From: Streptococcus sp. SK643 | GTDB lineage: Bacteria; Bacillota; Bacilli; Lactobacillales; Streptococcaceae | NCBI RefSeq assembly: GCF_000259505.1 | Contig: NZ_AJMM01000008.1 | Coordinates: 124,001-188,000 of the forward strand | Direction: 5' to 3' | Length of the DNA stretch: 64,000 nucleotides | Shown: positions 17,543-27,796 of the stretch, in pieces | Layout of the letters: every line of letters begins with the position of its first letter | Position numbering within the stretch: the stretch's first letter is position 1 | The notes under the pieces: generated by a model | Database searches by the model: none | Told to the model about the DNA's origin: nothing | The model's input: only the letters and a program-made list of their open reading frames with translations | Made by a program: the position numbers and the translations under genes

Positions 17543-19510
17543 ATGAAATCTAAAAAGTGGCTCTTAACAGCAGGAGTTGTCCTGAGTACAGCAGTTCTCT
17601 TAACAGCTTGTGGGAAAGCTAATAAAGAGGCAGATGCCCCAACAACATTTTCTTATGTCTATGCAGTGGACCCAGCATCCTTGGACTACAGTATAGCTAC
17701 CCGCACATCAACTACAGATATTATCGGGAATGTTATTGACGGATTGATGGAAAATGACCAATACGGAAATGTAGTTCCTTCCTTGGCTGAGGATTGGTCA
17801 GTATCAAAAGATGGTTTGACTTATACCTACAAACTACGTAAAGGTGTCAAATGGTATACTTCTGAAGGAGAAGAATACGCTGAAGTGACTGCCCATGACT
17901 TTGTAACTGGTTTAAAACACGTAGCTGATGGAAAATCAGATGGTGTTTCTCTTATCCAAAATTCCATTAAGGGATTGGATGCATACATGACTGGAGAGAC
18001 CAATGATTTTTCAACAGTTGGTGTTAAGGCCGTGGATGATTACACAGTAGAGTATACTCTCAATAAACCAGAAAGCTTCTGGAATTCAAAAGTGACGACT
18101 TCTACTATGTTGCCTGTAAATGAAGAGTTTCTTAAGGCGTCAGGTAAAGACTATGGGGCAGTAACCCCCGCAGGTATTCTCTATAATGGGCCTTATTTCT
18201 TAAAGACTTTGACTTCAAAATCTTTGATTGAATATGAGAAAAATCCAAATTATTGGGACAAAGAAAATGTCAAAATTGAGAAAATTAAATTGACCTACTA
18301 TGATGGATCAGATCAAGAATCTTTGATTCGTAGTTTTTCATCAGGCGCTTATACAACTGCCCGTCTTTTCCCAAGTAGTTCCAATTTTGCCTCTACTTTA
18401 GAACAATATGCAGATAAAATTACCTACAGTCCGCAAGATTCAACAAGTTATTACTTTACATTTAACGTAAACCGCCAGTCATACAATAAAACTGCTAAAA
18501 CAAGTGAAGAACAAAAGTCATCTACTAAAGAGGCTATGCTGAATAAGGACTTCCGTCAAGCGATTAACTTTGCCTTTAATCGTCATTCATATGCAGCACA
18601 GTTAAATGGTGAGGATGGAGCAGATAAAATCATTCGTAATAGTCTTGTTCCAGACAACTTTGTTCAGTCAGCAGGTAAGAACTTCGGTCAAATTGCTCAA
18701 CAAGAATTGGTAAATTATGGAAACCAATGGAAGGGCGTTGAATTAGTTGATGGAAAAGATTCTATCTACAATCCAGAGAAGGCTAAGGCCGCATTTGAAA
18801 AAGCTAAGAAAGACTTGGAATCAAAAGGTGTAACCTTCCCGATTCATTTGGATGTTCCAGTTGAACAAACAGATACAATCGCTGTTCAACAAAGCAATTC
18901 GTTGAAACAATCTATTGAGTCAAGTCTAGGTACTGAAAATGTTGTGGTTGATGTACTTCAAATGACAGATAATGAAAAAGAAACAATCACTTCCCAAGCA
19001 CGCGTTCCTTCTCAAAAAGACTATGATTTAAACAGTACGGGATGGTCTCCAAGCTATCAAGACCCTGCATCTTACTTAAATATCATGCATCCTAAAACTG
19101 GTTCAGCAATGAAACACTTAGGTATTACTAAAGGAAAAGACCAAGAAGTAGTCGCAAAAGTTGGTTTGGACCAGTATAAGAAACTACTAGACGAAGCTGA
19201 TTCAGAATCAATCAGTCTCGAAGAACGTTATGAAAAATATGCTAAAGCACAGGCTTGGTTGACTGATAGTTCACTCTTGATGCCTACAGCATCATCTGGT
19301 GGTTCACCAGTAGTAAGTAATGTTGTCCCATTCTCTAAACCTTATTCACAAGTCGGAATTAAGGGAGATCCATATATCTTTAAAGGTATGAGACTGCAAA
19401 AAGATATTGTCACTTCAAAAGAATATCAAGAAGCTCTTAAGAAATGGCAAAAAGAAAAATTGGAATCAAATGGTAAATACCAAAAAGAACTAGAAAAACA
19501 CGTTAAATAA
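17543..19510 (+). CDS. Oligopeptide-binding lipoprotein (AmiA/AliA/AliB type), orphan
   Basis: The 655-aa protein has a lipoprotein signal with lipobox LLTAC (Cys 23). It is a family 5 solute-binding protein (SBP_bac_5) with VVPSLAEDWSVSKDGLTYTYKLRKGVKW and the NFAFNRHSY segment of AmiA/AliA/AliB. No permease or ATPase gene is adjacent, so it presumably delivers peptides to the AmiCDEF transporter encoded elsewhere. The ribosome site AAAGGAG precedes the ATG. Its position behind ilvE and the CodY box links peptide capture to amino-acid supply. I recall the pneumococcal gene at this place being disrupted; here the frame is intact. Confidence 0.88.
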   Translation: MKSKKWLLTAGVVLSTAVLLTACGKANKEADAPTTFSYVYAVDPASLDYSIATRTSTTDIIGNVIDGLMENDQYGNVVPSLAEDWSVSKDGLTYTYKLRKGVKWYTSEGEEYAEVTAHDFVTGLKHVADGKSDGVSLIQNSIKGLDAYMTGETNDFSTVGVKAVDDYTVEYTLNKPESFWNSKVTTSTMLPVNEEFLKASGKDYGAVTPAGILYNGPYFLKTLTSKSLIEYEKNPNYWDKENVKIEKIKLTYYDGSDQESLIRSFSSGAYTTARLFPSSSNFASTLEQYADKITYSPQDSTSYYFTFNVNRQSYNKTAKTSEEQKSSTKEAMLNKDFRQAINFAFNRHSYAAQLNGEDGADKIIRNSLVPDNFVQSAGKNFGQIAQQELVNYGNQWKGVELVDGKDSIYNPEKAKAAFEKAKKDLESKGVTFPIHLDVPVEQTDTIAVQQSNSLKQSIESSLGTENVVVDVLQMTDNEKETITSQARVPSQKDYDLNSTGWSPSYQDPASYLNIMHPKTGSAMKHLGITKGKDQEVVAKVGLDQYKKLLDEADSESISLEERYEKYAKAQAWLTDSSLLMPTASSGGSPVVSNVVPFSKPYSQVGIKGDPYIFKGMRLQKDIVTSKEYQEALKKWQKEKLESNGKYQKELEKHVK

Positions 19511-19513
19511 GTT

Positions 19514-19552
19514 TAAAACTCTATACCAGTGATTACTGATATAGAGTTTTTT
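19514..19552 (+). terminator. Terminator after the oligopeptide-binding gene
   Basis: AAACTCTAT...CAGT / ACTG...ATAGAGTTT forms a long stem followed by six T. Confidence 0.85.
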
Positions 19553-19553
19553 C

Positions 19554-19582
19554 TTGCTAGTTTTCTCATTTTCTTGTAAAAT
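19554..19582 (+). promoter_or_regulatory. Promoter of the DUF2969 gene
   Basis: TTGCTA (19554-19559) and TAAAAT (19577-19582) are 17 bases apart; the ATG is at 19607 after a GAGGTAGG ribosome site. Confidence 0.7.
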
Positions 19583-19606
19583 AGAACAAGTGAAGTGAGG
19601 TAGGAA

Positions 19607-19837
19607 ATGAGTAAGAAAGATAAAAAAATTGAAATTCAGCTAGCAGATGCAAAAGTAACTGTTGGAAAAGATAGCTATGAAGGTTATATTTTAACTATTG
19701 GAAAAAAATCTATTGGAGAAATTGCCGAATTAGATGGTCAATTTGCTATCATTAAGAATGGAAATGTCGATAGTTTTTATAAAAAACTTGAAAAAGCTGT
19801 GGAAATTTTAATCGAAAATTATAATTTAGCAAAATAA
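19607..19837 (+). CDS. Small DUF2969-family protein
   Basis: A 76-aa charged, soluble protein (MSKKDKKIEIQLADAKVTVG...), conserved in lactobacilli and streptococci as DUF2969. It has no signal or membrane segment. Function is unknown. It has its own promoter and ribosome site and lies just before the tRNA pair. Confidence 0.8.
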   Translation: MSKKDKKIEIQLADAKVTVGKDSYEGYILTIGKKSIGEIAELDGQFAIIKNGNVDSFYKKLEKAVEILIENYNLAK

Positions 19838-19840
19838 GTC

Positions 19841-19869
19841 TTGTTTTTTTGAAATTTTCATGATATAAT
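19841..19869 (+). promoter_or_regulatory. tRNA promoter
   Basis: TTGTTT (19841-19846), 17 bases, then TATAAT (19864-19869) preceded by TGA. The tRNA-Tyr begins 18 bases after the -10. Confidence 0.75.
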
Positions 19870-19886
19870 AATCCATGTTGATTCTA

Positions 19887-19967
19887 GGAGAGATAGCGAA
19901 GAGGCTAAACGCGGCGGACTGTAAATCCGCTCCTTCGGGTTCGGGGGTTCGAATCCCTCTCTCTCCA
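19887..19967 (+). tRNA. tRNA-Tyr (GUA)
   Basis: The acceptor arm GGAGAGA pairs with TCTCTCC at 19960-19966. The anticodon loop CTGTAAATC gives GTA. A long variable arm (class II) and a GGTTCGAATCC T-loop are present. The CCA end is not encoded. Confidence 0.95.
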
Positions 19968-19975
19968 TATCACAT

Positions 19976-20047
19976 TGGGGTATAGCCAAGCGGTAAGGCA
20001 AGGGACTTTGACTCCCTCATGCGTTGGTTCGAATCCAGCTACCCCAG
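19976..20047 (+). tRNA. tRNA-Gln (UUG)
   Basis: The acceptor TGGGGTA pairs with TACCCCA at 20040-20046. The anticodon loop CTTTGAC gives TTG, and the T-arm has GGTTCGAATCC. It lies eight bases after tRNA-Tyr, and both are probably cut from one transcript. CCA is not encoded. Confidence 0.95.
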
Positions 20048-20070
20048 TTCTTAGGTAATAATCAAGATGA

Positions 20071-20101
20071 AAAGAAAATATCTTAGGGTATTTTATTTTT
20101 A
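20071..20101 (+). terminator. Weak terminator after the tRNA pair
   Basis: AAAATA and TATTTT enclose an eight-base loop and are followed by a T-rich run. The stem is short and AT-only. Confidence 0.35.
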
Positions 20102-20206
20102 TAATTGAAAGACGTGAACGATATAAACATGTCCTTGCGGGTGCTTAGGAAAAAAATTATAAGTATGTCAAGCTTAGAAAAGCTTGATTGTTGGAGGATT
20201 TTTTAG
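20102..20206 (+). promoter_or_regulatory. Structured leader of rpsA
   Basis: The stretch before rpsA ends in a perfect eight-base-pair hairpin, TCAAGCTT-AGAA-AAGCTTGA (20168-20187), five bases before the GGAGG ribosome site (20193-20197). Upstream, TCCTTGCGGGTGCTTAGGA (about 20130-20150) can form another weak stem. A hairpin so close to the ribosome site suggests translational control, possibly by S1 itself; this is inference. Confidence 0.5.
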
Positions 20207-21409
20207 ATGAACGAATTTGAAGATTTGCTAAATAGCGTTAGCCAAGTTGAGACTGGTGATGTTGTTAGTGCTGAAGTATTGACAGTTGATGCGACTCAAG
20301 CTAACGTTGCAATCTCTGGAACTGGTGTTGAAGGTGTCTTGACTCTTCGCGAATTGACAAACGATCGCGATGCAGATATCAATGACTTTGTTAAAGTAGG
20401 AGAAGTATTGGATGTTCTTGTACTTCGTCAAGTAGTTGGTAAAGATACTGATACAGTTACATACCTTGTATCTAAAAAACGCCTTGAAGCTCGCAAAGCA
20501 TGGGACAAACTTGTAGGTCGTGAAGAAGAAGTTGTTACTGTTAAAGGAACACGTGCTGTTAAAGGTGGACTTTCTGTAGAATTTGAAGGTGTTCGTGGAT
20601 TTATCCCAGCTTCAATGTTGGATACTCGTTTCGTACGTAACACTGAGCGTTTCGTAGGTCAAGAATTTGATGCTAAGATCAAAGAAGTTGACGCTAAAGA
20701 AAACCGCTTTATCCTTTCTCGTCGTGAAGTTGTAGAAGAAGCTACAGCAGCTGCTCGTGCTGAAGTATTCGGTAAATTGGCTGTTGGTGATGTTGTAACT
20801 GGTAAAGTTGCACGTATCACAAGCTTTGGTGCCTTCATCGACCTTGGTGGTGTTGATGGTTTGGTTCACTTGACTGAATTGTCACACGAACGTAACGTGT
20901 CACCTAAATCAGTTGTAACTGTTGGTGAAGAAATTGAAGTTAAGATTCTTGACCTTAACGAAGAAGAAGGTCGCGTATCACTTTCTCTTAAAGCAACAAC
21001 ACCTGGACCATGGGATGGCGTTGAGCAAAAATTGGCTAAAGGTGATGTAGTAGAAGGAACAGTTAAACGTTTGACTGACTTCGGTGCTTTTGTTGAAGTA
21101 TTGCCAGGTATCGATGGACTTGTTCACGTATCACAAATTTCACACAAACGTATTGAAAATCCAAAAGAAGCTCTTAAAGTTGGTCAAGAAGTTCAAGTTA
21201 AGGTTCTTGAAGTTAACGCAGATGCAGAGCGTGTATCACTCTCTATTAAAGCTCTTGAAGAGCGTCCAGCTCAAGAAGAAGGACAAAAAGAAGAAAAACG
21301 TGCTCCACGTCCACGTCGTCCAAAACGTCAAGAAAAACGTGATTTTGAACTTCCAGAAACACAAACAGGATTCTCAATGGCTGACTTGTTCGGTGATATC
21401 GAACTTTAA
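20207..21409 (+). CDS. rpsA: Ribosomal protein S1 (short Firmicute form)
   Basis: The 400-aa RNA-binding protein has four S1 (OB-fold) repeats. The third and fourth are the clearest: GDVVTGKVARITSFGAFIDLGG and GDVVEGTVKRLTDFGAFVEV, each ending in an RVSLSxKA pattern. The tail is basic (RAPRPRRPKRQEK), then acidic. It helps mRNA loading on ribosomes and is related to Bacillus YpfD rather than to the six-domain E. coli S1. Strong ribosome site, own terminator. Confidence 0.93.
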   Translation: MNEFEDLLNSVSQVETGDVVSAEVLTVDATQANVAISGTGVEGVLTLRELTNDRDADINDFVKVGEVLDVLVLRQVVGKDTDTVTYLVSKKRLEARKAWDKLVGREEEVVTVKGTRAVKGGLSVEFEGVRGFIPASMLDTRFVRNTERFVGQEFDAKIKEVDAKENRFILSRREVVEEATAAARAEVFGKLAVGDVVTGKVARITSFGAFIDLGGVDGLVHLTELSHERNVSPKSVVTVGEEIEVKILDLNEEEGRVSLSLKATTPGPWDGVEQKLAKGDVVEGTVKRLTDFGAFVEVLPGIDGLVHVSQISHKRIENPKEALKVGQEVQVKVLEVNADAERVSLSIKALEERPAQEEGQKEEKRAPRPRRPKRQEKRDFELPETQTGFSMADLFGDIEL

Positions 21410-21423
21410 TCAAATTGAAAATC

Positions 21424-21466
21424 ATAAAATCCTTTGTTCTCGAAACAAGGGATTTTTCTTTTTTCT
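21424..21466 (+). terminator. rpsA terminator
   Basis: AAAATCC-TTTGTT and AACAAG-GGATTTT form a long stem followed by a T-rich tract. Confidence 0.8.
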
Positions 21467-21478
21467 CTACCTCTTTTT

Positions 21479-21487
21479 TGATATAAT
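21479..21487 (+). promoter_or_regulatory. Extended -10, leaderless promoter of the GAF reductase gene
   Basis: TGA plus TATAAT (21482-21487) ends six bases before the ATG at 21494, with no ribosome site between. Confidence 0.7.
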
Positions 21488-21493
21488 AGTTTT

Positions 21494-21991
21494 ATGTTAG
21501 AATCAGAAAAAGAATCATGTTATCAAGTGATTAACCAAGAACTCTCTTCTTTGTTAGAAGGAGAAACGAATGTTCTTGCTAATCTTTCCAATGCTAGTGC
21601 TCTTTTGAAGTCTCGCTTACCAAATACAGTTTTTGCAGGATTTTATTTATTTGATGGGTCAGAATTGATTTTGGGGCCATTTCAAGGCGGAGTATCTTGC
21701 ATTCGTATTGCTATTGGAAAAGGTGTTTGTGGTGAGGCAGCTCACTTTCGGGAAACTGTTGTGGTTGGAGATGTAACAACTTATCCCAACTATATTTCTT
21801 GTGATAGTCGAGCTAAAAGTGAAATTGTTGTTCCAATGCTTAAACAAGGTTGTTTACTTGGTGTTTTGGATTTAGATTCCTCGTGTGTGAATGATTATGA
21901 TGAAATCGATCGTAAGTATTTAGAAGAATTTGTCACAATTCTGCTTGAAAAAACAAAGTGGGATTTTAGTATGTTTGAGGAGAAAAACTGA
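21494..21991 (+). CDS. Free methionine-(R)-sulfoxide reductase (GAF domain)
   Basis: The 165-aa single-GAF protein reduces free methionine-R-sulfoxide. Three cysteines at 69, 79 and 103 have the same spacing (10, then 24) as Cys84, Cys94 and Cys118 of E. coli fRMsr (YebR), and GVCGEAA and [12 protein letters not shown] match that family. It therefore belongs to oxidative repair, useful in a peroxide-producing streptococcus. Its stop overlaps the dnaX start by one base (TGATG), so dnaX is translationally coupled. The gene itself begins six bases after a -10 box. Confidence 0.88.
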   Translation: MLESEKESCYQVINQELSSLLEGETNVLANLSNASALLKSRLPNTVFAGFYLFDGSELILGPFQGGVSCIRIAIGKGVCGEAAHFRETVVVGDVTTYPNYISCDSRAKSEIVVPMLKQGCLLGVLDLDSSCVNDYDEIDRKYLEEFVTILLEKTKWDFSMFEEKN

Positions 21992-23646
21992 TGTATCAAG
22001 CCCTTTATCGAAAATATAGGAGTCAAACGTTTTCTCAATTGGTGGGACAAGAGGTAGTAGCGAAGACCTTAAAACAAGCTGTAGAACAAGAAAAGATTAG
22101 TCATGCTTATCTCTTTTCAGGTCCTCGTGGGACAGGAAAAACGAGTGTTGCTAAAATTTTTGCAAAGGCTATGAACTGTCCCAATCAAGTGAATGGGGAA
22201 CCCTGTAACAACTGCTATATTTGTCAAGCAGTTACAGATGGTAGTCTTGAAGATGTTATCGAGATGGATGCAGCTTCAAATAACGGTGTGGACGAAATTC
22301 GTGAGATTCGAGATAAATCGACTTACGCACCCAGTTTGGCACGTTACAAAGTCTATATTATTGACGAGGTACACATGTTGTCTACAGGGGCTTTTAATGC
22401 ACTACTAAAGACGTTAGAAGAGCCAACACAGAATGTGGTCTTTATTTTGGCTACTACTGAATTGCACAAGATTCCAGCGACTATTTTATCTCGTGTACAG
22501 CGCTTTGAGTTTAAGTCCATCAAAACCAAAGATATCAAGGAGCATATCCTCTATATTCTAGAGAAGGAACAAATTAGTTCTGACCCAGAAGCAGTAGAAA
22601 TTATTGCAAGACGAGCTGAAGGTGGTATGAGGGATGCCTTGTCTATTTTGGATCAAGCCTTGAGTTTAACGCAGGGAAATTCCTTGACAACTGCTATATC
22701 TGAGGAAATTACAGGAACCATCAGTTTACGAGCTTTGGATGACTATGTAGCGGCGCTAGCCCAGCAGAATATTTCAAAAGCCTTAGAATGTTTAAATCTG
22801 TTGTTTGATAATGGGAAGAGTATGACACGGTTTGTGACTGATCTACTTCAATATTTGCGTGACTTACTCATTGTGCAAACTGGTGGAGAAAATACTCATC
22901 TTAGTGCAGTTTTTGAAGAAAATTTATCAATTTCTCAGGATAGCCTATTTGAGATGATTGCTCTAGCAACCAACTCCTTAGCTGATATCAAAGAAAGTCT
23001 GCAACCAAAAATATACGCTGAGATGATGACCATTCGTTTAGGGGAAATCAAGTCTGATCAAGTTCTTCCGCTTGCAGTTGAGAATGAAATCGTTGCTCTT
23101 AGACAAGAAGTTGCTCTCCTCAAACAAGAACTCGCCAATATTGGAGCAGGTAGCCAACAGCCTAGTCCAGTTCCTAGTCGACCTGCGGCAACTAAGACAG
23201 TTTATAGAGTAGATCGAAATAAGGTTCAAATAATTTTACAAGAAGCTGTTGAAAATCCTGATTTAGCGAGACAAAATCTGATACGATTACAGAATGCCTG
23301 GCAAGAAGTGATTGAAAGTTTAGCTGGTCCAGACAAGGCCCTTCTCGTTGGCTCCCAACCAGTGGCGGCCAATGAAAATCATGCCATCTTAGCCTTTGAA
23401 TCTAACTTTAATGCCGGCCAAACAATGAAGAGAGATAATCTCAATACTATGTTTGGAAATATTCTGAGTCAAGCAGCTGGATTTTCACCTGAAATTTTAG
23501 CTATTTCTATGGAGGAATGGAAAGAAGTTCGAGCAGCATTTTCAGCAAAATCAAAATCTTCTCAGACAGAAAAGGAAGCAGAAAACAGTCTAATCCCTCA
23601 AGGATTTGAATTTTTAGCTGATAAAGTGAAGGTAGAGGAAGACTAA
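21991..23646 (+). CDS. dnaX: DNA polymerase III subunits gamma/tau
   Basis: The 551-aa clamp-loader ATPase has Walker A GPRGTGKTS, a four-cysteine zinc knuckle (C...C..C..C in CPNQVNGEPCNNCYIC), Walker B IIDEVHM and the sensor region LATTELHKIPATILSR. Domains I-III end at about residue 360, and a streptococcal-type tau tail follows. No slippery frameshift sequence was obvious. It begins on the last base of the upstream stop codon. Confidence 0.95.
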   Translation: MYQALYRKYRSQTFSQLVGQEVVAKTLKQAVEQEKISHAYLFSGPRGTGKTSVAKIFAKAMNCPNQVNGEPCNNCYICQAVTDGSLEDVIEMDAASNNGVDEIREIRDKSTYAPSLARYKVYIIDEVHMLSTGAFNALLKTLEEPTQNVVFILATTELHKIPATILSRVQRFEFKSIKTKDIKEHILYILEKEQISSDPEAVEIIARRAEGGMRDALSILDQALSLTQGNSLTTAISEEITGTISLRALDDYVAALAQQNISKALECLNLLFDNGKSMTRFVTDLLQYLRDLLIVQTGGENTHLSAVFEENLSISQDSLFEMIALATNSLADIKESLQPKIYAEMMTIRLGEIKSDQVLPLAVENEIVALRQEVALLKQELANIGAGSQQPSPVPSRPAATKTVYRVDRNKVQIILQEAVENPDLARQNLIRLQNAWQEVIESLAGPDKALLVGSQPVAANENHAILAFESNFNAGQTMKRDNLNTMFGNILSQAAGFSPEILAISMEEWKEVRAAFSAKSKSSQTEKEAENSLIPQGFEFLADKVKVEED

Positions 23647-23658
23647 AGAAAGATTTCA

Positions 23659-23667
23659 TGGTACAAT
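23659..23667 (+). promoter_or_regulatory. Extended -10, leaderless promoter of the DUF3272 gene
   Basis: TGG plus TACAAT (23662-23667) stands six bases before the ATG at 23674; there is no ribosome site. Confidence 0.6.
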
Positions 23668-23673
23668 AATTCT

Positions 23674-23868
23674 ATGAATAGAAAACAATTTATGATTATC
23701 GCACTTTTTACAGCTGCTGAGACCTATTTCTTTAATGAATCATGGATGTCTGGACGTTATGTATTGGCAGCTTTTTGGGCAATTTTACTTTTTAGAAATT
23801 TCCGAGTGACTTACGTGATGGGGAAGATTATTGATGTCATTGACCAACATCTAAAAGAAAAAGACTAG
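23674..23868 (+). CDS. Small membrane protein (DUF3272 type)
   Basis: A 64-aa protein with two hydrophobic segments (about residues 6-18 and 28-42) and a charged tail ending HLKEKD. It is a conserved streptococcal hypothetical, DUF3272 as I recall. No enzymatic motif. It has a leaderless-type promoter and a terminator, so it is expressed on its own after dnaX. Confidence 0.75.
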   Translation: MNRKQFMIIALFTAAETYFFNESWMSGRYVLAAFWAILLFRNFRVTYVMGKIIDVIDQHLKEKD

Positions 23869-23889
23869 CCTATAGCTTCTAAACAAAAT

Positions 23890-23912
23890 CAAAGCCTTTT
23901 AGGCTTTTTTTT
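23890..23912 (+). terminator. Terminator before the suf operon
   Basis: AAGCCT and AGGCTT close a short T loop and are followed by eight T. Confidence 0.85.
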
Positions 23913-23920
23913 GTTATACT
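23912..23920 (+). promoter_or_regulatory. Probable suf operon promoter
   Basis: TGT plus TATACT (23915-23920) lies directly after the terminator, leaving a leader of about 90 bases to sufC. No clear -35 is present. Confidence 0.45.
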
Positions 23921-24014
23921 AGTAAAGAATATTTATGGGACTTTAATCATATTTTCTAAGAATGGAAGTTCATTTTTGAAAATGATAAAGACCTTGGAAA
24001 AGAAAGGAAATATC

Positions 24015-24785
24015 ATGTCAGTATTAGAAATCAAAGATCTTCACGTTGAGATCGAAGGGAAAGAAATCTTAAAAGGGGTCAATTTGACTCTGAAAACAGG
24101 AGAGATTGCAGCCATTATGGGACCAAATGGTACTGGTAAATCAACTCTTTCTGCAGCCATCATGGGGAACCCGAACTATGAAGTTACAAAGGGTGAAGTC
24201 TTATTTGACGGCGTTAACGTTCTTGAGTTAGAAGTAGATGAGCGTGCTCGTATGGGACTTTTCCTTGCTATGCAATATCCATCAGAAATTCCTGGAATTA
24301 CCAACGCTGAGTTTCTTCGAGCAGCCATGAATGCAGGTAAAGAAGACGATGAAAAGATTTCAGTTCGTGAGTTTATCACTAAATTAGATGAGAAAATGGA
24401 ATTGCTCAACATGAAAGAAGAGATGGCTGAGCGTTACCTCAACGAAGGTTTCTCTGGTGGTGAGAAAAAACGTAATGAGATTCTTCAACTTTTGATGTTG
24501 GAACCAACTTTTGCACTTTTGGATGAGATTGACTCTGGTCTTGATATTGATGCCCTTAAAGTTGTTTCTAAAGGTGTTAATGCTATGCGTGGGGAAGGCT
24601 TTGGAGCTATGATTATCACTCACTACCAACGCCTTCTCAACTATATCACACCTGATGTGGTACACGTCATGATGGAAGGTCGTGTTGTCCTTTCAGGTGG
24701 TCCAGAATTGGCTGCGCGTTTGGAACGTGAAGGATACGCAAAACTTGCTGATGAGCTTGGTTACGACTACAAGGAAGAATTGTAA
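24015..24785 (+). CDS. sufC: Fe-S cluster assembly ATPase SufC
   Basis: The 256-aa ABC-type ATPase works in the SufBCD scaffold complex. It has Walker A GPNGTGKST, signature SGGEKKRNEI, Walker B FALLDEIDSGLD and the H-loop IITHYQR. The start at 24015 follows AAAGGAAA; a longer frame from 23976 is not supported. It leads the sufCDSUB order typical of Firmicutes. Confidence 0.96.
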   Translation: MSVLEIKDLHVEIEGKEILKGVNLTLKTGEIAAIMGPNGTGKSTLSAAIMGNPNYEVTKGEVLFDGVNVLELEVDERARMGLFLAMQYPSEIPGITNAEFLRAAMNAGKEDDEKISVREFITKLDEKMELLNMKEEMAERYLNEGFSGGEKKRNEILQLLMLEPTFALLDEIDSGLDIDALKVVSKGVNAMRGEGFGAMIITHYQRLLNYITPDVVHVMMEGRVVLSGGPELAARLEREGYAKLADELGYDYKEEL

Positions 24786-24812
24786 TTCCCTCGTATCTTT
24801 TAGGAGAAGTAA

Positions 24813-26075
24813 ATGACTAAAGAAAATATTAAACTTTTTTCAAAAATGCATGCTGAACCTAGCTGGCTATATGACCTCCGTCAACAAGCTTTCGATAAGA
24901 TTGAAAGTTTGGAATTACCAGTTATTGAACGTGTGAAATTTCATCGTTGGAATTTGGGAGATGGAACCATTACAGAGAGTGAGCCAACAGCAAATGTACC
25001 AGATTTTACAGCTGTTGATAATCATTTGAAGTTAGTGCAAGTTGGAACACAAACTGTCTTTGAACAGATTCCAGTACCATTGGCTGAGCAAGGTGTGGTC
25101 TTTACAGACTTCCATTCAGCTTTAGAAGAAATTCCAGAGCTGATCGAAGAATTCTTCATGTCATCTGTTAAGTATGACGATGACAAGTTGGCAGCCTACC
25201 ATACAGCTTATTTCAATAGTGGTGCTGTTCTCTATATTCCTGATAATGTGGAAATTGCTGAACCAATCGAAGGAATTTTCTATCAAGACAGCGATAGTGA
25301 TGTGCCGTTTAACAAGCATATTATGATTATCGCTGGTAAAAACTCTAAGATTAGTTATCTGGAGCGTTTAGAGTCACGCGGTGAAGGAAGTGCCAAAGCA
25401 ACTGCCAATATCACAGTGGAAGTGATTGCACGTTCTGGTGCGCAAGTGAAGTTTGCGGCTATCGACCGTCTAGGTGAAAACGTCACTGCTTACATTAGCC
25501 GTCGTGGTAAATTAGGCAACGATGCAAGCATTGATTGGGCGATTGGTGTTATGAACGAAGGAAACGTCGTTGCTGACTTTGATAGCGACTTGATTGGAAA
25601 TGGTAGCCATGCAGATCTCAAGGTTGTAGCTCTTTCAAGTGGTCGTCAGGTACAAGGGATTGATACCCGAGTAACTAACTATGGTTGCAACTCAATCGGA
25701 AATATCCTTCAACATGGGGTTATTCTTGAAAAAGCAACCTTGACCTTCAATGGTATTGGCCACATTATCAAGGGTGCCAAGGGAGCAGATGCCCAACAAG
25801 AGAGCCGTGTTCTTATGCTTTCAGACCAAGCACGTTCAGATGCCAATCCAATTCTTTTAATTGATGAAAATGACGTTACTGCAGGTCACGCAGCTTCTAT
25901 CGGTCAGGTGGATCCAGAAGACATGTACTACCTCATGAGCCGTGGTTTAGATAAGGCAACTGCAGAACGCTTGGTTGTCCGTGGTTTCCTTGGCTCAGTT
26001 ATCGTTGAGATTCCAGTCAAGGAAGTTCGTGATGAAATGATTGCAACTATAGAAGAAAAATTGTCAAAACGCTAA
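24813..26075 (+). CDS. sufD: Fe-S cluster assembly protein SufD
   Basis: The 420-aa beta-helix protein partners SufB and SufC to build clusters. Family features include the C-terminal block ARSDANPILLIDENDVTAGHAAS and [22 protein letters not shown]. The ribosome site AGGAGAAG precedes the ATG, 27 bases after sufC. Confidence 0.95.
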   Translation: MTKENIKLFSKMHAEPSWLYDLRQQAFDKIESLELPVIERVKFHRWNLGDGTITESEPTANVPDFTAVDNHLKLVQVGTQTVFEQIPVPLAEQGVVFTDFHSALEEIPELIEEFFMSSVKYDDDKLAAYHTAYFNSGAVLYIPDNVEIAEPIEGIFYQDSDSDVPFNKHIMIIAGKNSKISYLERLESRGEGSAKATANITVEVIARSGAQVKFAAIDRLGENVTAYISRRGKLGNDASIDWAIGVMNEGNVVADFDSDLIGNGSHADLKVVALSSGRQVQGIDTRVTNYGCNSIGNILQHGVILEKATLTFNGIGHIIKGAKGADAQQESRVLMLSDQARSDANPILLIDENDVTAGHAASIGQVDPEDMYYLMSRGLDKATAERLVVRGFLGSVIVEIPVKEVRDEMIATIEEKLSKR

Positions 26076-26082
26076 GGGGTAG

Positions 26083-27737
<1,655 letters not shown>

Positions 27738-27739
<2 letters not shown>

Positions 27740-27758
27740 GACAAGTTTCTTTTGTCTT
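27738..27758 (+). other. Hairpin between sufU and sufB
   Basis: AAGACAA and TTGTCTT form a seven-base-pair stem at the sufU stop. No strong T-run follows, so it is probably a processing or stability element rather than a full terminator. Confidence 0.4.
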
Positions 27759-27796
27759 ATAAATCAGTAGAAATGAAGAATGAAAGAAAGGATATT

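Noticed and set aside
21084..21500. 138-codon plus-strand frame overlapping the end of rpsA
   Set aside because: It is Lys/Leu-rich out-of-frame translation of the S1 repeats and runs through the rpsA terminator.
21991..23646. Programmed frameshift in dnaX
   Set aside because: I found no A-rich slippery heptamer with a following hairpin at the gamma/tau boundary; the full-length frame is enough.
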